From positions 1 through 46,013 of the forward strand of contig ONAT01000010.1 in NCBI GenBank assembly GCA_900315885.1: a stretch of 46,013 nucleotides of DNA. The letters run 5' to 3'. The notes under the pieces are model-generated. The model worked only from the letters and a program-made list of their open reading frames with translations, searched no databases and had not been told where the DNA came from. This document shows, in pieces, positions 19,816 to 28,456 of the stretch. Position numbers and translations under genes: made by a program. Numbering within the stretch: the first letter of the stretch is position 1; every line of letters begins with the position of its first letter. Origin of the DNA: an uncultured Erysipelotrichaceae bacterium. Its GTDB lineage: Bacteria > Bacillota_I > Bacilli_A > RFN20 > CAG-826.

Positions 19816-20838
19816 CTAGCAATCTGTATCTGAATACTTTCTTGAAATAACTTTTCTTATATAAAGAATTGCTGGTGCTAAAACAAATGAGAACAATAAA
19901 CCAAATGCTGCGTAGTAAGGATACATTGTCTTAGATCCTGAACCACTGACACCATTAAAGATTGTTCCAGCAATAGTTTCATTGTTATTCAAATCAAATA
20001 ATACTGGTTGTAAATATAAAGTTAAGATACTAGTTAGGCCTAAAACAACAAGAGTTACCACTGTTGGCCAAACCATTGGAATCATAATTTTTGTAAATTG
20101 TTTAAATGAACTTGCTCCATCCATTTGAGCTGATTCAAATAATTCGTTTGGAATTCTTCCAATCGCACCTGATAGAAGAAGGACATTGTATCCTAGACCA
20201 GCCCAAATACAATAAACTAAGACAATTAATGTCGTATTTGGCCATGTATCAATGTTGACTTTCATACCTAAAGCAGATAGAAAGTGATAAATAAGTCCTG
20301 CACTTGAGTCCACTGTTTGCATTTTGAATGCGTAGACAAGTGCAACAACGGAAATAATATTAGGTAAGAAGAATATTACTCTAAATACATTAGCTAAAGG
20401 CATCTTTTTTGACAAAAAGTATGAACAAATCAAAGCTAATGGCAAAGAAATAAATATCGTGATTATTCCATACGCAAATGAATTAATAACAATCATTAAA
20501 TTATAGGAAAGTCTTGTTCCGTTACCTAAATCAATTCCTCCACCATAATTGATATCAAATTGTTTAAAGATATCGATAAAGTTCTTCAAGCCTGCAAATG
20601 TAACTTTTCCTTCTAATGATACATTTTCAAAAGCTAATATAATTGAATAAGAATTGACAAATATCCATGTTAATAAGAATTGAATAACTGGATAAGCAAG
20701 CAAAATAGCAACAAAGATTAACTCTTTCTTGCGTTTTTTAGACATTTTCTTTTTTGCTGGTTTAGGAGATTCAGTTTTAACCTCTTCCACCTTTTCAATT
20801 GCAGTTACTGTAGATTCAGCATTATTTACTTGTTCCAT
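19816..20838 (-). CDS. Carbohydrate ABC permease (MalF/LacF type)
   Basis: A 340-residue permease with a charged cytosolic N-terminal extension (about 45 residues, Lys/Glu-rich), six membrane spans and the EAA loop FESAQMDGASSFKQFTKIMIP at about residues 238-258. It pairs with the MalG-like protein; the substrate is delivered by the lipoprotein encoded divergently at 22456. It starts 10 bases after the GH16 lipoprotein gene with AAAGGTGAG in front. Confidence 0.94.
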   Translation of the reverse strand: MEQVNNAESTVTAIEKVEEVKTESPKPAKKKMSKKRKKELIFVAILLAYPVIQFLLTWIFVNSYSIILAFENVSLEGKVTFAGLKNFIDIFKQFDINYGGGIDLGNGTRLSYNLMIVINSFAYGIITIFISLPLALICSYFLSKKMPLANVFRVIFFLPNIISVVALVYAFKMQTVDSSAGLIYHFLSALGMKVNIDTWPNTTLIVLVYCIWAGLGYNVLLLSGAIGRIPNELFESAQMDGASSFKQFTKIMIPMVWPTVVTLVVLGLTSILTLYLQPVLFDLNNNETIAGTIFNGVSGSGSKTMYPYYAAFGLLFSFVLAPAILYIRKVISRKYSDTDC

Positions 20839-20848
20839 AATCTCACCT

Positions 20849-22234
20849 TTACTTTTGTTTTAAAGAGACATTATCTATTAAAATAGAATTATCTTTTGTT
20901 GTTTCGACATTGATTCTAATATTTTGACTGCCTTTAGGAGCAACTAAATCAAGTGTATATTCACTTAAATTATCAGAATCAATATCAATAGTTTTAATAT
21001 CTAAGATTTCAGAAGTTGAAGCGCCATAATATCTGATGCTGATTTTTCCTTTTCCTTTTGCATGAATTGAGAAATCGTGTTTGAAACCTTGATATACGGA
21101 ATCAATTACTTGATAAGCAATACCTCCATCACTTACGGAAAGAGCGTGAGATTCATCAAATCCTTCGCCATCAACAACTTGAATTACTTCTTGTAGTTCT
21201 TTATTTTCGCTAAGACGTTTGGTTGCTTTCCATCCACCTATTTCTCCATTAGCCAAATTAACTTTTTCAAAGTTTCCATTTGCAACTTTATTAACAGTTG
21301 GAACAGCGACTGGAGCTTTTGGATATTCATTTTCAAAGGCAACACCACTAATAGTAGGGTTAAACTCTTCATAAGGTTGGTCTTTGAATGGAATATATTT
21401 TATATAATCAACATACATATTATCTTTTTCAAAATCAGCACTTCCGACAAAGGCACTTGTAACTGGGAACCAGTTTCCAATCCATAGACGTGCTTGTAAA
21501 TTAGGGACGAATACATCTGAAACACCAGTGACTAACCCATCAAGGTAATACACGACCATCTCAGGATCTGTATACCAATCAAAGCCATAAGTGTGCCAGT
21601 TGCCATCATTCAAGAAGACGCTTTCTTCACCAAACATATCTGAGACTTTAACATCTTGTGAGTGGCTTCTTTGTTCCGTAATGTAGTTAGTGTCTAAAAC
21701 ATTTTCAAAAGTTATAGTATCGTTACGATGTCCACCTGGAAGCTCAATATCAATTTCATGGTTACTACCATCTTCCACATTGTAAGCAAAGATCCAAAAA
21801 GCGGAACATGCGCCTAATCGAGGTAAGACTTTCATTTTTACTTCATAATGACCTGGTTGAACTAAAAACTTCGAGACAAGTGCTGCGCCAGTATAACGAC
21901 CATCTTTAATTTCTCCTACACTTTTAATGTCACCATCAACGTAATATTTGCCGTTCCCAGTCAAGACTAATTGTCCATCATCAGTGTAGTTAACATTCTT
22001 TGGTGATACACCACCATTGCTTCCACCCCAACTGGAATTAGAGATATACCAATTATCAAATGAAACCCCTTTAGAAAAATCATCAAAAAAAGCATTGTCG
22101 TAATCTAAAGTAACATCAGGCAATGTTTGTAGCTTATCGCCTTTTTTTAGAGTTAAATCGCTTGGGGCATTACATGATAAAAGACATGAACTCAAAACAA
22201 GCATGCTTGAAATACCAAAATGTTTACTTTTCAT
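20849..22234 (-). CDS. GH16 glycanase lipoprotein with C-terminal CBM
   Basis: A 461-residue lipoprotein, lipobox LLSC (about Cys21). The GH16 domain (about residues 48-290) carries the catalytic EIDIE motif in NHEIDIELPGG. A beta-sandwich carbohydrate-binding module of CBM4/9 type follows (about 318-461, beginning NKVANGNFEKV). GH16 enzymes cut internal beta-1,3 or beta-1,4 linkages of laminarin, lichenan, agarose-type galactans or mucin O-glycans; the subtype is not decidable by eye. First gene of the operon, behind promoter 22256-22284, so it may be the most highly expressed. Confidence 0.92.
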   Translation of the reverse strand: MKSKHFGISSMLVLSSCLLSCNAPSDLTLKKGDKLQTLPDVTLDYDNAFFDDFSKGVSFDNWYISNSSWGGSNGGVSPKNVNYTDDGQLVLTGNGKYYVDGDIKSVGEIKDGRYTGAALVSKFLVQPGHYEVKMKVLPRLGACSAFWIFAYNVEDGSNHEIDIELPGGHRNDTITFENVLDTNYITEQRSHSQDVKVSDMFGEESVFLNDGNWHTYGFDWYTDPEMVVYYLDGLVTGVSDVFVPNLQARLWIGNWFPVTSAFVGSADFEKDNMYVDYIKYIPFKDQPYEEFNPTISGVAFENEYPKAPVAVPTVNKVANGNFEKVNLANGEIGGWKATKRLSENKELQEVIQVVDGEGFDESHALSVSDGGIAYQVIDSVYQGFKHDFSIHAKGKGKISIRYYGASTSEILDIKTIDIDSDNLSEYTLDLVAPKGSQNIRINVETTKDNSILIDNVSLKQK

Positions 22235-22255
22235 TTAAGCCACCTCTTCCTCTTT

Positions 22256-22284
22256 ATTATAAATATGGTATGTGCTTTTTACAA
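22256..22284 (-). promoter_or_regulatory. Promoter of the 13-gene glycan operon
   Basis: Minus strand: TTGTAA (22279-22284), 17-base spacer, TATAAT (22256-22261). The leader to the GH16 start is about 15 bases and contains AGAGGTGG. Confidence 0.75.
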
Positions 22285-22357
22285 CTATTTTTTCATAAAG
22301 TTAAAAAATGGAAAAAGTTGGTTTGTTTTTTTAACCCTATATAAATAATTATAAGTA

Positions 22358-22387
22358 TTGACAAAATTCTACTAAAGTAGATACAAT
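22358..22387 (+). promoter_or_regulatory. Promoter with internal palindrome, binding-protein gene
   Basis: TTGACA (22358-22363), 18-base spacer, TACAAT (22382-22387). The spacer holds the perfect palindrome TCTACTAAAGTAGA (22368-22381), which is ideally placed for a repressor, the operon's ROK protein being the obvious candidate. Confidence 0.75.
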
Positions 22388-22455
22388 GAATTTGTATTTA
22401 TTAACTAAGTTTAATAAATGTGCGCATAATAATATTTAAGTAAAGGAGTATGCAT

Positions 22456-23868
22456 ATGAAAAAGAAATTTATTATACCTGCTTTGTTGGTATCTATTTTA
22501 GCCTTAGGTGGCCTTGCATCTTGTGACAATAATCAAAGTGATGACACACTTAATATTGTAGTAATCGATGCAGACTATGGACATGATTGGATTAACACTA
22601 TGCGCGATGATTATATCGCCGCTCATCCAGACACAAAAATTAAAGTTACAGCTTTATATGAATCCGAGTCATTAATCCAACAACATTTAGCGTCATCCAA
22701 AAATAATGATGACCTTTATATCTCCGTAGGAGCCACTTGGAAATCTAACGCTGCCACAAACAGTTTTGCTTCTTTAGATGATTTATTAGAAGAAACCGTT
22801 GATAACGTTAAGGTCAAAGATAAGGTATCTGACGAATTTAAAGATTCTATTTATTTTACAAAGAGTGATGGAAGCAAGCACTGCTACCGCTTACCATTTA
22901 CTTCTGGTTTAGGTGGTATCTTCTATAACACCAAGATGTTTGAACAAAATGGATGGCAAATTCCTACAACATTCGATGAATTACTTGAACTATGTAAGAC
23001 AATCAAAAATGCAAAGATTGCTCGTCCAGGTGACCTTGATGGCACTACCGCTGTCTCACCATTTATTTATACTGGCCGTAACACTGACTACTTTGATTAT
23101 CTAGTCTTCGACTGGTGGGCACAAATTGCCGGAAAAGAAAACATTCAAGATTTCTTAAAATACGATAGCGCTGATAACTTTGATGTAACTAAGAGTGAAA
23201 CATATAACGCTCTTAAAACAGCAACAAAACGTTGGAAAGAATTATTTGGACCTGATGCTGGCTATTGTGTTGATGGCTATAACAATAAAGATGCTGGCGA
23301 TGCACAAAAAGACTTTGTCAATGGCTATGCTGCAATGATGGTTAATGGTGATTGGCTCTACAACGCTTCATTAAATTACACAGGATTTGAAGATACATTC
23401 GAATTAGGAATTATGAAAACTCCTGTATTAAGCGAAGCAAAAGCTGAATACGCTGACACATCTTACATTATTGGTGAAGACCAATACATTGCTATTCCAG
23501 CAACAAGTAAAAAACAAGATTTAGCAAAAGACTTTATCAAATATATGATTTCTGATGAAGGATGTAAGACTTTCGTTAAAAAAGCTCATGGTTTCTTAGC
23601 TTATGATGCTGATTATAGTTCAATTGAAATTACAGACAAATTCCTATTAAGTGAAATTGAATTAAGAAATTCATATACTTCTAAATTCACTAACTTCTCT
23701 TCTGATCGTAAATATCTCTGTAACAACATTGATATTTGGGGAACATCTGCTAATCGTCCATTCTTAAGTGTATTAAATGGCGCTCAAGCAAATCTTGATA
23801 CATCGTTCGTAAATATTTATTCTACTGTATCTGCACGTTGGCAAGATTGGACAGACAAATCTAAATAA
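22456..23868 (+). CDS. Carbohydrate ABC transporter solute-binding lipoprotein
   Basis: A 470-residue extracytoplasmic binding protein (MalE/UgpB type): signal with lipobox GGLASC, then the two-lobed fold. Typical segments include GGIFYNTKMFEQNGW and PTTFDELLELCKTIK. Closer to the C terminus are YAAMMVNGDWLYN and IPATSKKQDLAKDFIKYM. ATG at 22456 is preferred because AAAGGAG lies 7 bases upstream, while the ATG at 22450 is too close to it. Divergent from, and presumably partner of, the permeases and ATPase of the minus-strand operon. Separate transcription ending at its own terminator allows higher dosage than the membrane parts. Confidence 0.96.
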   Translation: MKKKFIIPALLVSILALGGLASCDNNQSDDTLNIVVIDADYGHDWINTMRDDYIAAHPDTKIKVTALYESESLIQQHLASSKNNDDLYISVGATWKSNAATNSFASLDDLLEETVDNVKVKDKVSDEFKDSIYFTKSDGSKHCYRLPFTSGLGGIFYNTKMFEQNGWQIPTTFDELLELCKTIKNAKIARPGDLDGTTAVSPFIYTGRNTDYFDYLVFDWWAQIAGKENIQDFLKYDSADNFDVTKSETYNALKTATKRWKELFGPDAGYCVDGYNNKDAGDAQKDFVNGYAAMMVNGDWLYNASLNYTGFEDTFELGIMKTPVLSEAKAEYADTSYIIGEDQYIAIPATSKKQDLAKDFIKYMISDEGCKTFVKKAHGFLAYDADYSSIEITDKFLLSEIELRNSYTSKFTNFSSDRKYLCNNIDIWGTSANRPFLSVLNGAQANLDTSFVNIYSTVSARWQDWTDKSK

Positions 23869-23896
23869 TCTAATTAGTTTAAACAACAATTAAATA

Positions 23897-23932
23897 GGCT
23901 AAACATTTCAATCATGTTTAGCCTTTTAATTT
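23897..23932 (+). terminator. Terminator of the binding-protein gene
   Basis: Perfect 10-base stem GGCTAAACAT/ATGTTTAGCC (23897-23923), 7-base loop, then TTTTAATTTGC. Confidence 0.9.
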
Positions 23933-24435
23933 GCTTTTTTGATTAATTCTTAACGCTTTGAATGCTTATAGGTTCGAAAAAATAATACTCATGGATTTCA
24001 ACAGCTTTAATTGTTTGAATTATAACTTTATTGAAACGTTAAAGACGTTTAGATAGTCTTTGTTGAATAATTTAATATTTTTAGTCTTAAAAAATTAAAA
24101 GCACACGCAATTTAAATGTTATTAAAAAGATTAACGCTTCTATATATCGGCTTTTATGGCAGATATAGAAGCACAATACGTCAACGCATTTACAATTCGT
24201 AACAGGCTAAATTTTTATTATAAAAGTCTTCAAAAAGCACATTAAAAGAGTTAATCATTCCTCACGATTAACTCTTATTATTTTCTTTCAACCCCACAAG
24301 AATTCAAAGCTTTGCAACGTTTGCTTTCTTTACGGCTCTTTGACATCTTGAGTGGACAAGTTTTTCTAATTCCACTCCAAATGTCATAGTTTTAGGACTT
24401 CTCCTAAGCATTCCATAATATTATACCTAAGTCCC
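23933..24435. other. Gene-free region with two further hairpins
   Basis: No supported gene. A long hairpin (about 24136-24171, GCTTCTATAT with ATATAGAAGC arms) is followed by an 11-base perfect stem at 24246-24276 (AAGAGTTAATC/GATTAACTCTT) with a T-rich tail, which could terminate a plus-strand small RNA. A 35-codon minus frame at 24304-24411 without a ribosome site looks like debris. GAGTGGA/TCCACTC arms (about 24348-24377) form another hairpin. Confidence 0.45.
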
Positions 24436-24476
24436 ATATAAAAAGGCCAAATGCCGTGATAGACATTTAGCCTTTA
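24436..24476 (-). terminator. Terminator of the anchored surface-protein gene
   Basis: Imperfect 12-base stem (24442-24453 with 24464-24475, one mismatch) followed on the minus strand by TTTTTATA. Confidence 0.8.
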
Positions 24477-24501
24477 GTTAGTATTTTAATTGTTTTAGCG
24501 A

Positions 24502-26538
24502 TTATTTATTAATTGCTCTTTTTTTGTTTAATACAAAGTAGCCAACAAGTGAAGCAATTCCTAATACAGCGATTAATGCAATTCCTGCAACGCTATAATT
24601 GTCCTTTTCTAATGTAACAACAACGTTGTTAACTTCATTAGTTGCATCAAGTTTTTCGTTAATCCAACTACGAGCACTAGCGATATATTTTAAAGTTTCG
24701 CCAATTGTTACATCGCCATCGTCAATTTGAGTTTTAACCCATTCTTTTTCTTCTGCAGTTAATGTATTGTAGTTATCTAATACTTTTGCTAATGCACTAT
24801 TTGCATCATTCAAGTAACCACAAATACCATTTTCTCCACCATCAGCACGCAATTTTGCCCATTCATACATAAATGATTCTTTTGTGTATTTGATTGTGAA
24901 GACAACCCAGTGACTATATGAATTATATTCATCTGTTTCAGAAGTTACATAAACAAGTGAATATGTTCCAATTGCTGTAGGTGCTTCATTAAATATTTTG
25001 TCATTTTGTTCAAAGTGATATGTATAAGTTACGCCTTCAGGTACTACTAATTTTGGCATGTGAGGATTATCATCATATGAGAATACTGTATCACCATCAA
25101 CTGTAACTGCAGGATCTACTTTTGTTGTAGCAGCTTTAATTTTGTACCAGTAATAGTTAAATGTTGCATTAAACTTATCATTAGTTTCTACTTTTACGTT
25201 ATAAGAATATGTACCTGGAGTAGTAGGTGCTGTTGTACCCAAATTTTCTTCAGTATCATTGTTTTGATAATAATAAGTTGCTGTTGCACCATCACTTACT
25301 TCAAATGTGAATTCTGGAAGTGCATCAGTTGTAAACTCTTGGCCACCAGTTTTTTGTTCTTGAGCAGCGCCATTAAGGCTGATTGTAATTGTAGGAGTTA
25401 ATTTTCCACTTATTTGGAATACTTTCCAATGTTGACCGGCAAAGTTTGCATAGATATCATTTTCTTCAACATTGATAACCATTGACCAGAAAGCAGGTTT
25501 AATAGCTTCTGTTTGTCCATATAATTTTAAACCCTCTGATTCGTATGTGACAACATATGGAACGCCATATGAAACAGTAACTACTGGGGAATGAGCTTTA
25601 CCATCATATTCAAATAAAGTATCACCACTAAATGTATAATTTGGAGTGAATTTACTTAAATTTGCTCCAAATTCACGAATTTGTAAACCTTCAGACGATT
25701 GACCTGTGAGTACAGGTGTCATCTTAATATAACGAGCTTCCACAGGCGCAGCACTTAAATCTGCATAAATATTAATTCCTGTATAAGTACCAATATCGGT
25801 ATAAGTTGTACCATCTAACGAATAACTGAGTACTGCTGTACCAAGTTCATTAAGTGGGTGATCATAGTGACCTGTTAGTAACATAATATTATTGACAGTG
25901 ATATTTTTACCATAATCTAAGACAACGTTGTTTTCTGATGTATAATGCCAGTCAAACCATGTATATGTATCAATATCATTATCAACCATGTTTCCTAATG
26001 TATTTACTAATGTAAAGCCATTGTTAATAACTTTTGCAGTATACATTGTTTCAATTTCATGTATCTTTGCCCAAACACCACGGCCATTAGTAACTGTCAT
26101 TCTGATAGCAGTTGTGGTAACAGCTTCATTAAATGAAGCAACACCCTCGCCACCATAATCAATTTCTGAAGTAGCATCAATCCAGTTCGAATTACTTAAA
26201 TATTGAACTTTAAACACAAAGTAGTCACCAGCATGATCTCCAGTATCAAATACATACTTAAGATAGTTCATTTTTTTTGGAGCAGTATAAGTGATTTGAA
26301 TATAATTTCCTACCTCAAGTGGTTGAGCGAACCAAATACCAGTTGTATTGTCCCCATCGACAATAGCATTCATATCAGTCCAACCAGCTGCTCCTGTGTA
26401 GAGGTTAGTAACATCGGATTCAACGCTACTAACATTAGTCTCTTGCGCGGCGGCAGTTTCAACATTTTGACTAACTGTTAAAGTGGTGCCTACCATTGCA
26501 AGAAGGGATAAACCCAAAGCAAACAATTTTTTCTTCAT
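24502..26538 (-). CDS. Membrane-anchored surface protein with CBM32-like and Ig-like repeats
   Basis: About 678 residues from ATG 26538 (AGAGGTAAATATT in front; earlier in-frame starts give no signal peptide). After a signal peptide come two F5/8-type C (CBM32-like) domains. The second contains DNDIDTYTWFDWHY, very like the GH84 protein's second CBM. Beta domains follow, including one copy of the 90-residue stalk repeat of the GH16 lipoprotein and two MBG-like domains (FEYDGKAHSP and FSYDDNPHMP). A helical segment, one membrane span and a basic tail NKKRAINK end it. No catalytic motif. Probably a glycan-binding display protein. Single gene with its own promoter, cre site and terminator. Confidence 0.85.
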   Translation of the reverse strand: MKKKLFALGLSLLAMVGTTLTVSQNVETAAAQETNVSSVESDVTNLYTGAAGWTDMNAIVDGDNTTGIWFAQPLEVGNYIQITYTAPKKMNYLKYVFDTGDHAGDYFVFKVQYLSNSNWIDATSEIDYGGEGVASFNEAVTTTAIRMTVTNGRGVWAKIHEIETMYTAKVINNGFTLVNTLGNMVDNDIDTYTWFDWHYTSENNVVLDYGKNITVNNIMLLTGHYDHPLNELGTAVLSYSLDGTTYTDIGTYTGINIYADLSAAPVEARYIKMTPVLTGQSSEGLQIREFGANLSKFTPNYTFSGDTLFEYDGKAHSPVVTVSYGVPYVVTYESEGLKLYGQTEAIKPAFWSMVINVEENDIYANFAGQHWKVFQISGKLTPTITISLNGAAQEQKTGGQEFTTDALPEFTFEVSDGATATYYYQNNDTEENLGTTAPTTPGTYSYNVKVETNDKFNATFNYYWYKIKAATTKVDPAVTVDGDTVFSYDDNPHMPKLVVPEGVTYTYHFEQNDKIFNEAPTAIGTYSLVYVTSETDEYNSYSHWVVFTIKYTKESFMYEWAKLRADGGENGICGYLNDANSALAKVLDNYNTLTAEEKEWVKTQIDDGDVTIGETLKYIASARSWINEKLDATNEVNNVVVTLEKDNYSVAGIALIAVLGIASLVGYFVLNKKRAINK

Positions 26539-26568
26539 AATATTTACCTCTTTTTCATCTTCAATTTT

Positions 26569-26597
26569 ATTATATTTAAGGAAAATATTATATGCAA
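26569..26597 (-). promoter_or_regulatory. Promoter of the anchored surface protein
   Basis: Minus strand TTGCAT (26592-26597), 17-base spacer, TATAAT (26569-26574). Confidence 0.75.
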
Positions 26598-26607
26598 GCG
26601 TTTCCAT
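26592..26607. promoter_or_regulatory. Catabolite-responsive element (cre)
   Basis: ATGCAAGCGTTTCCAT matches every position of the WTGNAANCGNWWNCAW consensus for CcpA and covers the -35 hexamer of the surface-protein promoter, a position typical of repression by CcpA. Confidence 0.75.
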
Positions 26608-26888
26608 TTTTTAACATAAGTAAAAAAAATAATTTGTCGTTTCTAAGGGCTTAAAAAAGTAAAAAACTAGGATTTTTTCTCTACTTTTTGGCTTCAAAAA
26701 TATATAAATTAAACAAAGTTAAATTATTTTTTATAATCTTCTAGTCTTTTCAAATAACTTCTTTTTACTCTTTTTAAGAGTATTTAAAATTTTATAAAAC
26801 GAAAAAATGTTATTTTTAAATTTAGTTATGCAAAATAAAAAACTTGATGTTCAACCAATTTTTTTGTCCTTAAATTTCAATTTAATAA

Positions 26889-27389
26889 TTATTTTTTCTT
26901 ATAGAAATGGAAATCACAACAATCTCCACCATAGCCTAAAGTCTTGGTACGAGTAAAGCCGATTTTCTTAAGTCCTCCATAAGTCACATCAAAATGATTT
27001 TTATAATGATTTTGTGTGCTTTTTTGTAAATCTGTTTTACATATGATTTTGAGGAATATTTTGCTATAAATAGAATAAAAACCTGGTACTTTTTCCATTT
27101 TTACAATCGAAGCATGCTTCTTAGCTGCGATTGTCTCAAGCATATATTTTTTCACATACTCATTTGCTTTTTCCTTTAGAATAATTACTATCGATCAATG
27201 TTTTGCATAATGCAATACGTGGAAGGATTGTTTGAACAAGCGTTTTCATTTGATTCTTTGATTTATCCGTTGTATTTTCAATAAGTTCATTTAAAAGTTT
27301 TTCTTCTTTGTCAAAAAGTTTAAGAGCTTGTTCTTTTCCAAATTCTTCAATAAAAATGTTTTTATTAGTTTTTGTTGTTTGATTTTCAT
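26889..27389 (-). pseudogene. Frameshifted ATC-hydrolase-like gene
   Basis: Pieces of one protein lie in successive frames. A start at 27389 with TTGAGG upstream gives only about a dozen codons before the reading moves to another frame (FIEEFGKEQALKLFDKEEKL, then LVQTILPRIALCKTLI). A second shift at an A5 run near 27168 leads to the last 88 codons, ending in LGYGGDCCDFHFYKK. The PRIAL and C-terminal GGDCCDFxF patterns resemble the L-2-amino-thiazoline-4-carboxylate hydrolase-like family. Two disruptions in about 500 bases argue for real decay rather than a single sequencing error. Confidence 0.6.
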
Positions 27390-27469
27390 AAATAAAACCT
27401 CAACTACTCAAGCAGTCATTTATAATATAGCAATACTTTTTGTTTTTGTATCAAAAAAAGTTCTAAATT

Positions 27470-27501
27470 TGTAAAGAAAAAGCACCAAAACTTGTGCTTT
27501 A
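27470..27501 (-). terminator. Terminator of the DUF1292 gene
   Basis: Stem AAAGCAC/GTGCTTT (27479-27500) followed on the minus strand by TTTTTCTTT. Confidence 0.75.
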
Positions 27502-27511
27502 TCACTAAAAA

Positions 27512-27790
27512 TTATTTTGATTGCTCATCTAAAAGACGATTGTATTCTTTGAAAACCGCATCAATAATGTCATCATCAAGTTCAATTTCGAATTTATCTT
27601 CTCCGTCAGCGCCTCTACTAACTTTAAAAACTAAAGCTTCATCGTCATCCATTCCATCTAGTAGTTCTACTGGTTGTAAAATCACATAAAAATTGTTGTT
27701 ATAAGCAATACCTGCAACTTCTATGAAATCTACAGATTCGCCATTCGCAGTTTGTAAAGTAATGATATCATCTTCATTAGTGTTATTCAT
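27512..27790 (-). CDS. DUF1292 (YrzB-like) family protein
   Basis: A small acidic cytosolic protein of 92 residues. The opening strand pattern (DIITLQTANGESVDFIEVAGI) and the later YVILQPVELLDGMDDDEALVFKV resemble the DUF1292/YrzB family of Firmicutes, often encoded near ruvX and alaS in relatives but alone here. Function unknown. Shine-Dalgarno AAAGGAG before ATG 27790. Confidence 0.75.
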   Translation of the reverse strand: MNNTNEDDIITLQTANGESVDFIEVAGIAYNNNFYVILQPVELLDGMDDDEALVFKVSRGADGEDKFEIELDDDIIDAVFKEYNRLLDEQSK

Positions 27791-27888
27791 AAATTTCTCC
27801 TTTTGTTTGTTATTTAAGTCAATATTACTTTTTATTGAAAAGTTTTACAATTTTTTTCCATTATCAAATCTTAAAAATTACTTTTATA

Positions 27889-27922
27889 AAAGAAAAAGAA
27901 GTAAAACAAACACTTCTTTTTT
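27889..27922. terminator. Bidirectional terminator, original tRNA-Thr terminator
   Basis: Stem AAGAAGT/ACTTCTT (27896-27918) with T runs on both sides. Before integration it would have followed the tRNA-Thr gene on the minus strand by a few bases. Confidence 0.65.
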
Positions 27923-27928
27923 AGCATT

Positions 27929-27974
27929 ATGGTGCCGGCTAGAGGACTTGAACCCCCGACCCACTGATTACGAT
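27929..27974 (-). repeat. attL: displaced 3' half of tRNA-Thr
   Basis: A 46-bp exact copy of 42020-42065. On the minus strand it runs from the anticodon loop to the CCA end plus one base, with no 5' half, so it is not a working tRNA gene. Confidence 0.95.
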
Positions 27975-27979
27975 GGGGT

Positions 27980-28255
27980 TTAAAACCTATCAGCTGATGG
28001 ATTATTACCTATGTAATCAGTGTTGACATAACACCTGTAGATACGATTTTTTCTATCATAATAAAGATCTAGATAAAAAAAATCAAAGTCAAAAATAATG
28101 GTCTTTATGAGAGACATGTATCTATACATTGTCAAAGAACTAAGATTGAATTTATTCTCTATATCAATTGGATCAATATAGCCATCAATCAGTAAAGTAA
28201 TTACTAAATACACCAAAATATCGTTTTTGTTTCTATTATTTTTCCCGTAAAACAT
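27980..28255 (-). CDS. Small winged-helix protein, possible excisionase or regulator
   Basis: A 91-residue protein: an N-terminal helix (about 8-26), then a helix-turn-helix (IDPIDIENKFNLSSLTMYRY, about 28-47) and a beta-hairpin rich in aromatic residues, as in DeoR/HTH_11-type winged helices. It is the first gene inside the left att site, with its stop 5 bases from the repeat. This is where excisionases or dosage regulators often sit. The nearest Shine-Dalgarno (GAGGTGG) is 12 bases from its ATG and better placed for an overlapping 8-codon frame starting ATGAATTATG, hinting at translational coupling. No family assigned. Confidence 0.55.
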   Translation of the reverse strand: MFYGKNNRNKNDILVYLVITLLIDGYIDPIDIENKFNLSSLTMYRYMSLIKTIIFDFDFFYLDLYYDRKNRIYRCYVNTDYIGNNPSADRF

Positions 28256-28362
28256 AATTCATTTTTACCACCTCACAAAAAAATACTAACACATGCGATA
28301 TTCAGTTGACGGATAGTTCAAAAAATTATTTTAAAATTTTTATTTAATTTGTTTATAGCACT

Positions 28363-28402
28363 AAAAAACCACGGGCGCTAAACCGCTCTACCCGTGGATT
28401 TT
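28363..28402 (-). terminator. Strong terminator after the nuclease gene
   Basis: Perfect stem CCACGGG/CCCGTGG (28369-28397) with T run on the minus strand and a near-T run on the plus strand. Outer arms TAGCAC/GTGCTA extend the structure on both sides. Confidence 0.8.
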
Positions 28403-28456
28403 TATTACGTGCTATGTAATCAAACTTATATTATTAATGCTATTCCAACTAAACAG

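Noticed and set aside
24304-24411. 35-codon minus-strand frame
   Set aside because: No Shine-Dalgarno and located within hairpin-forming sequence; not enough to call a gene.
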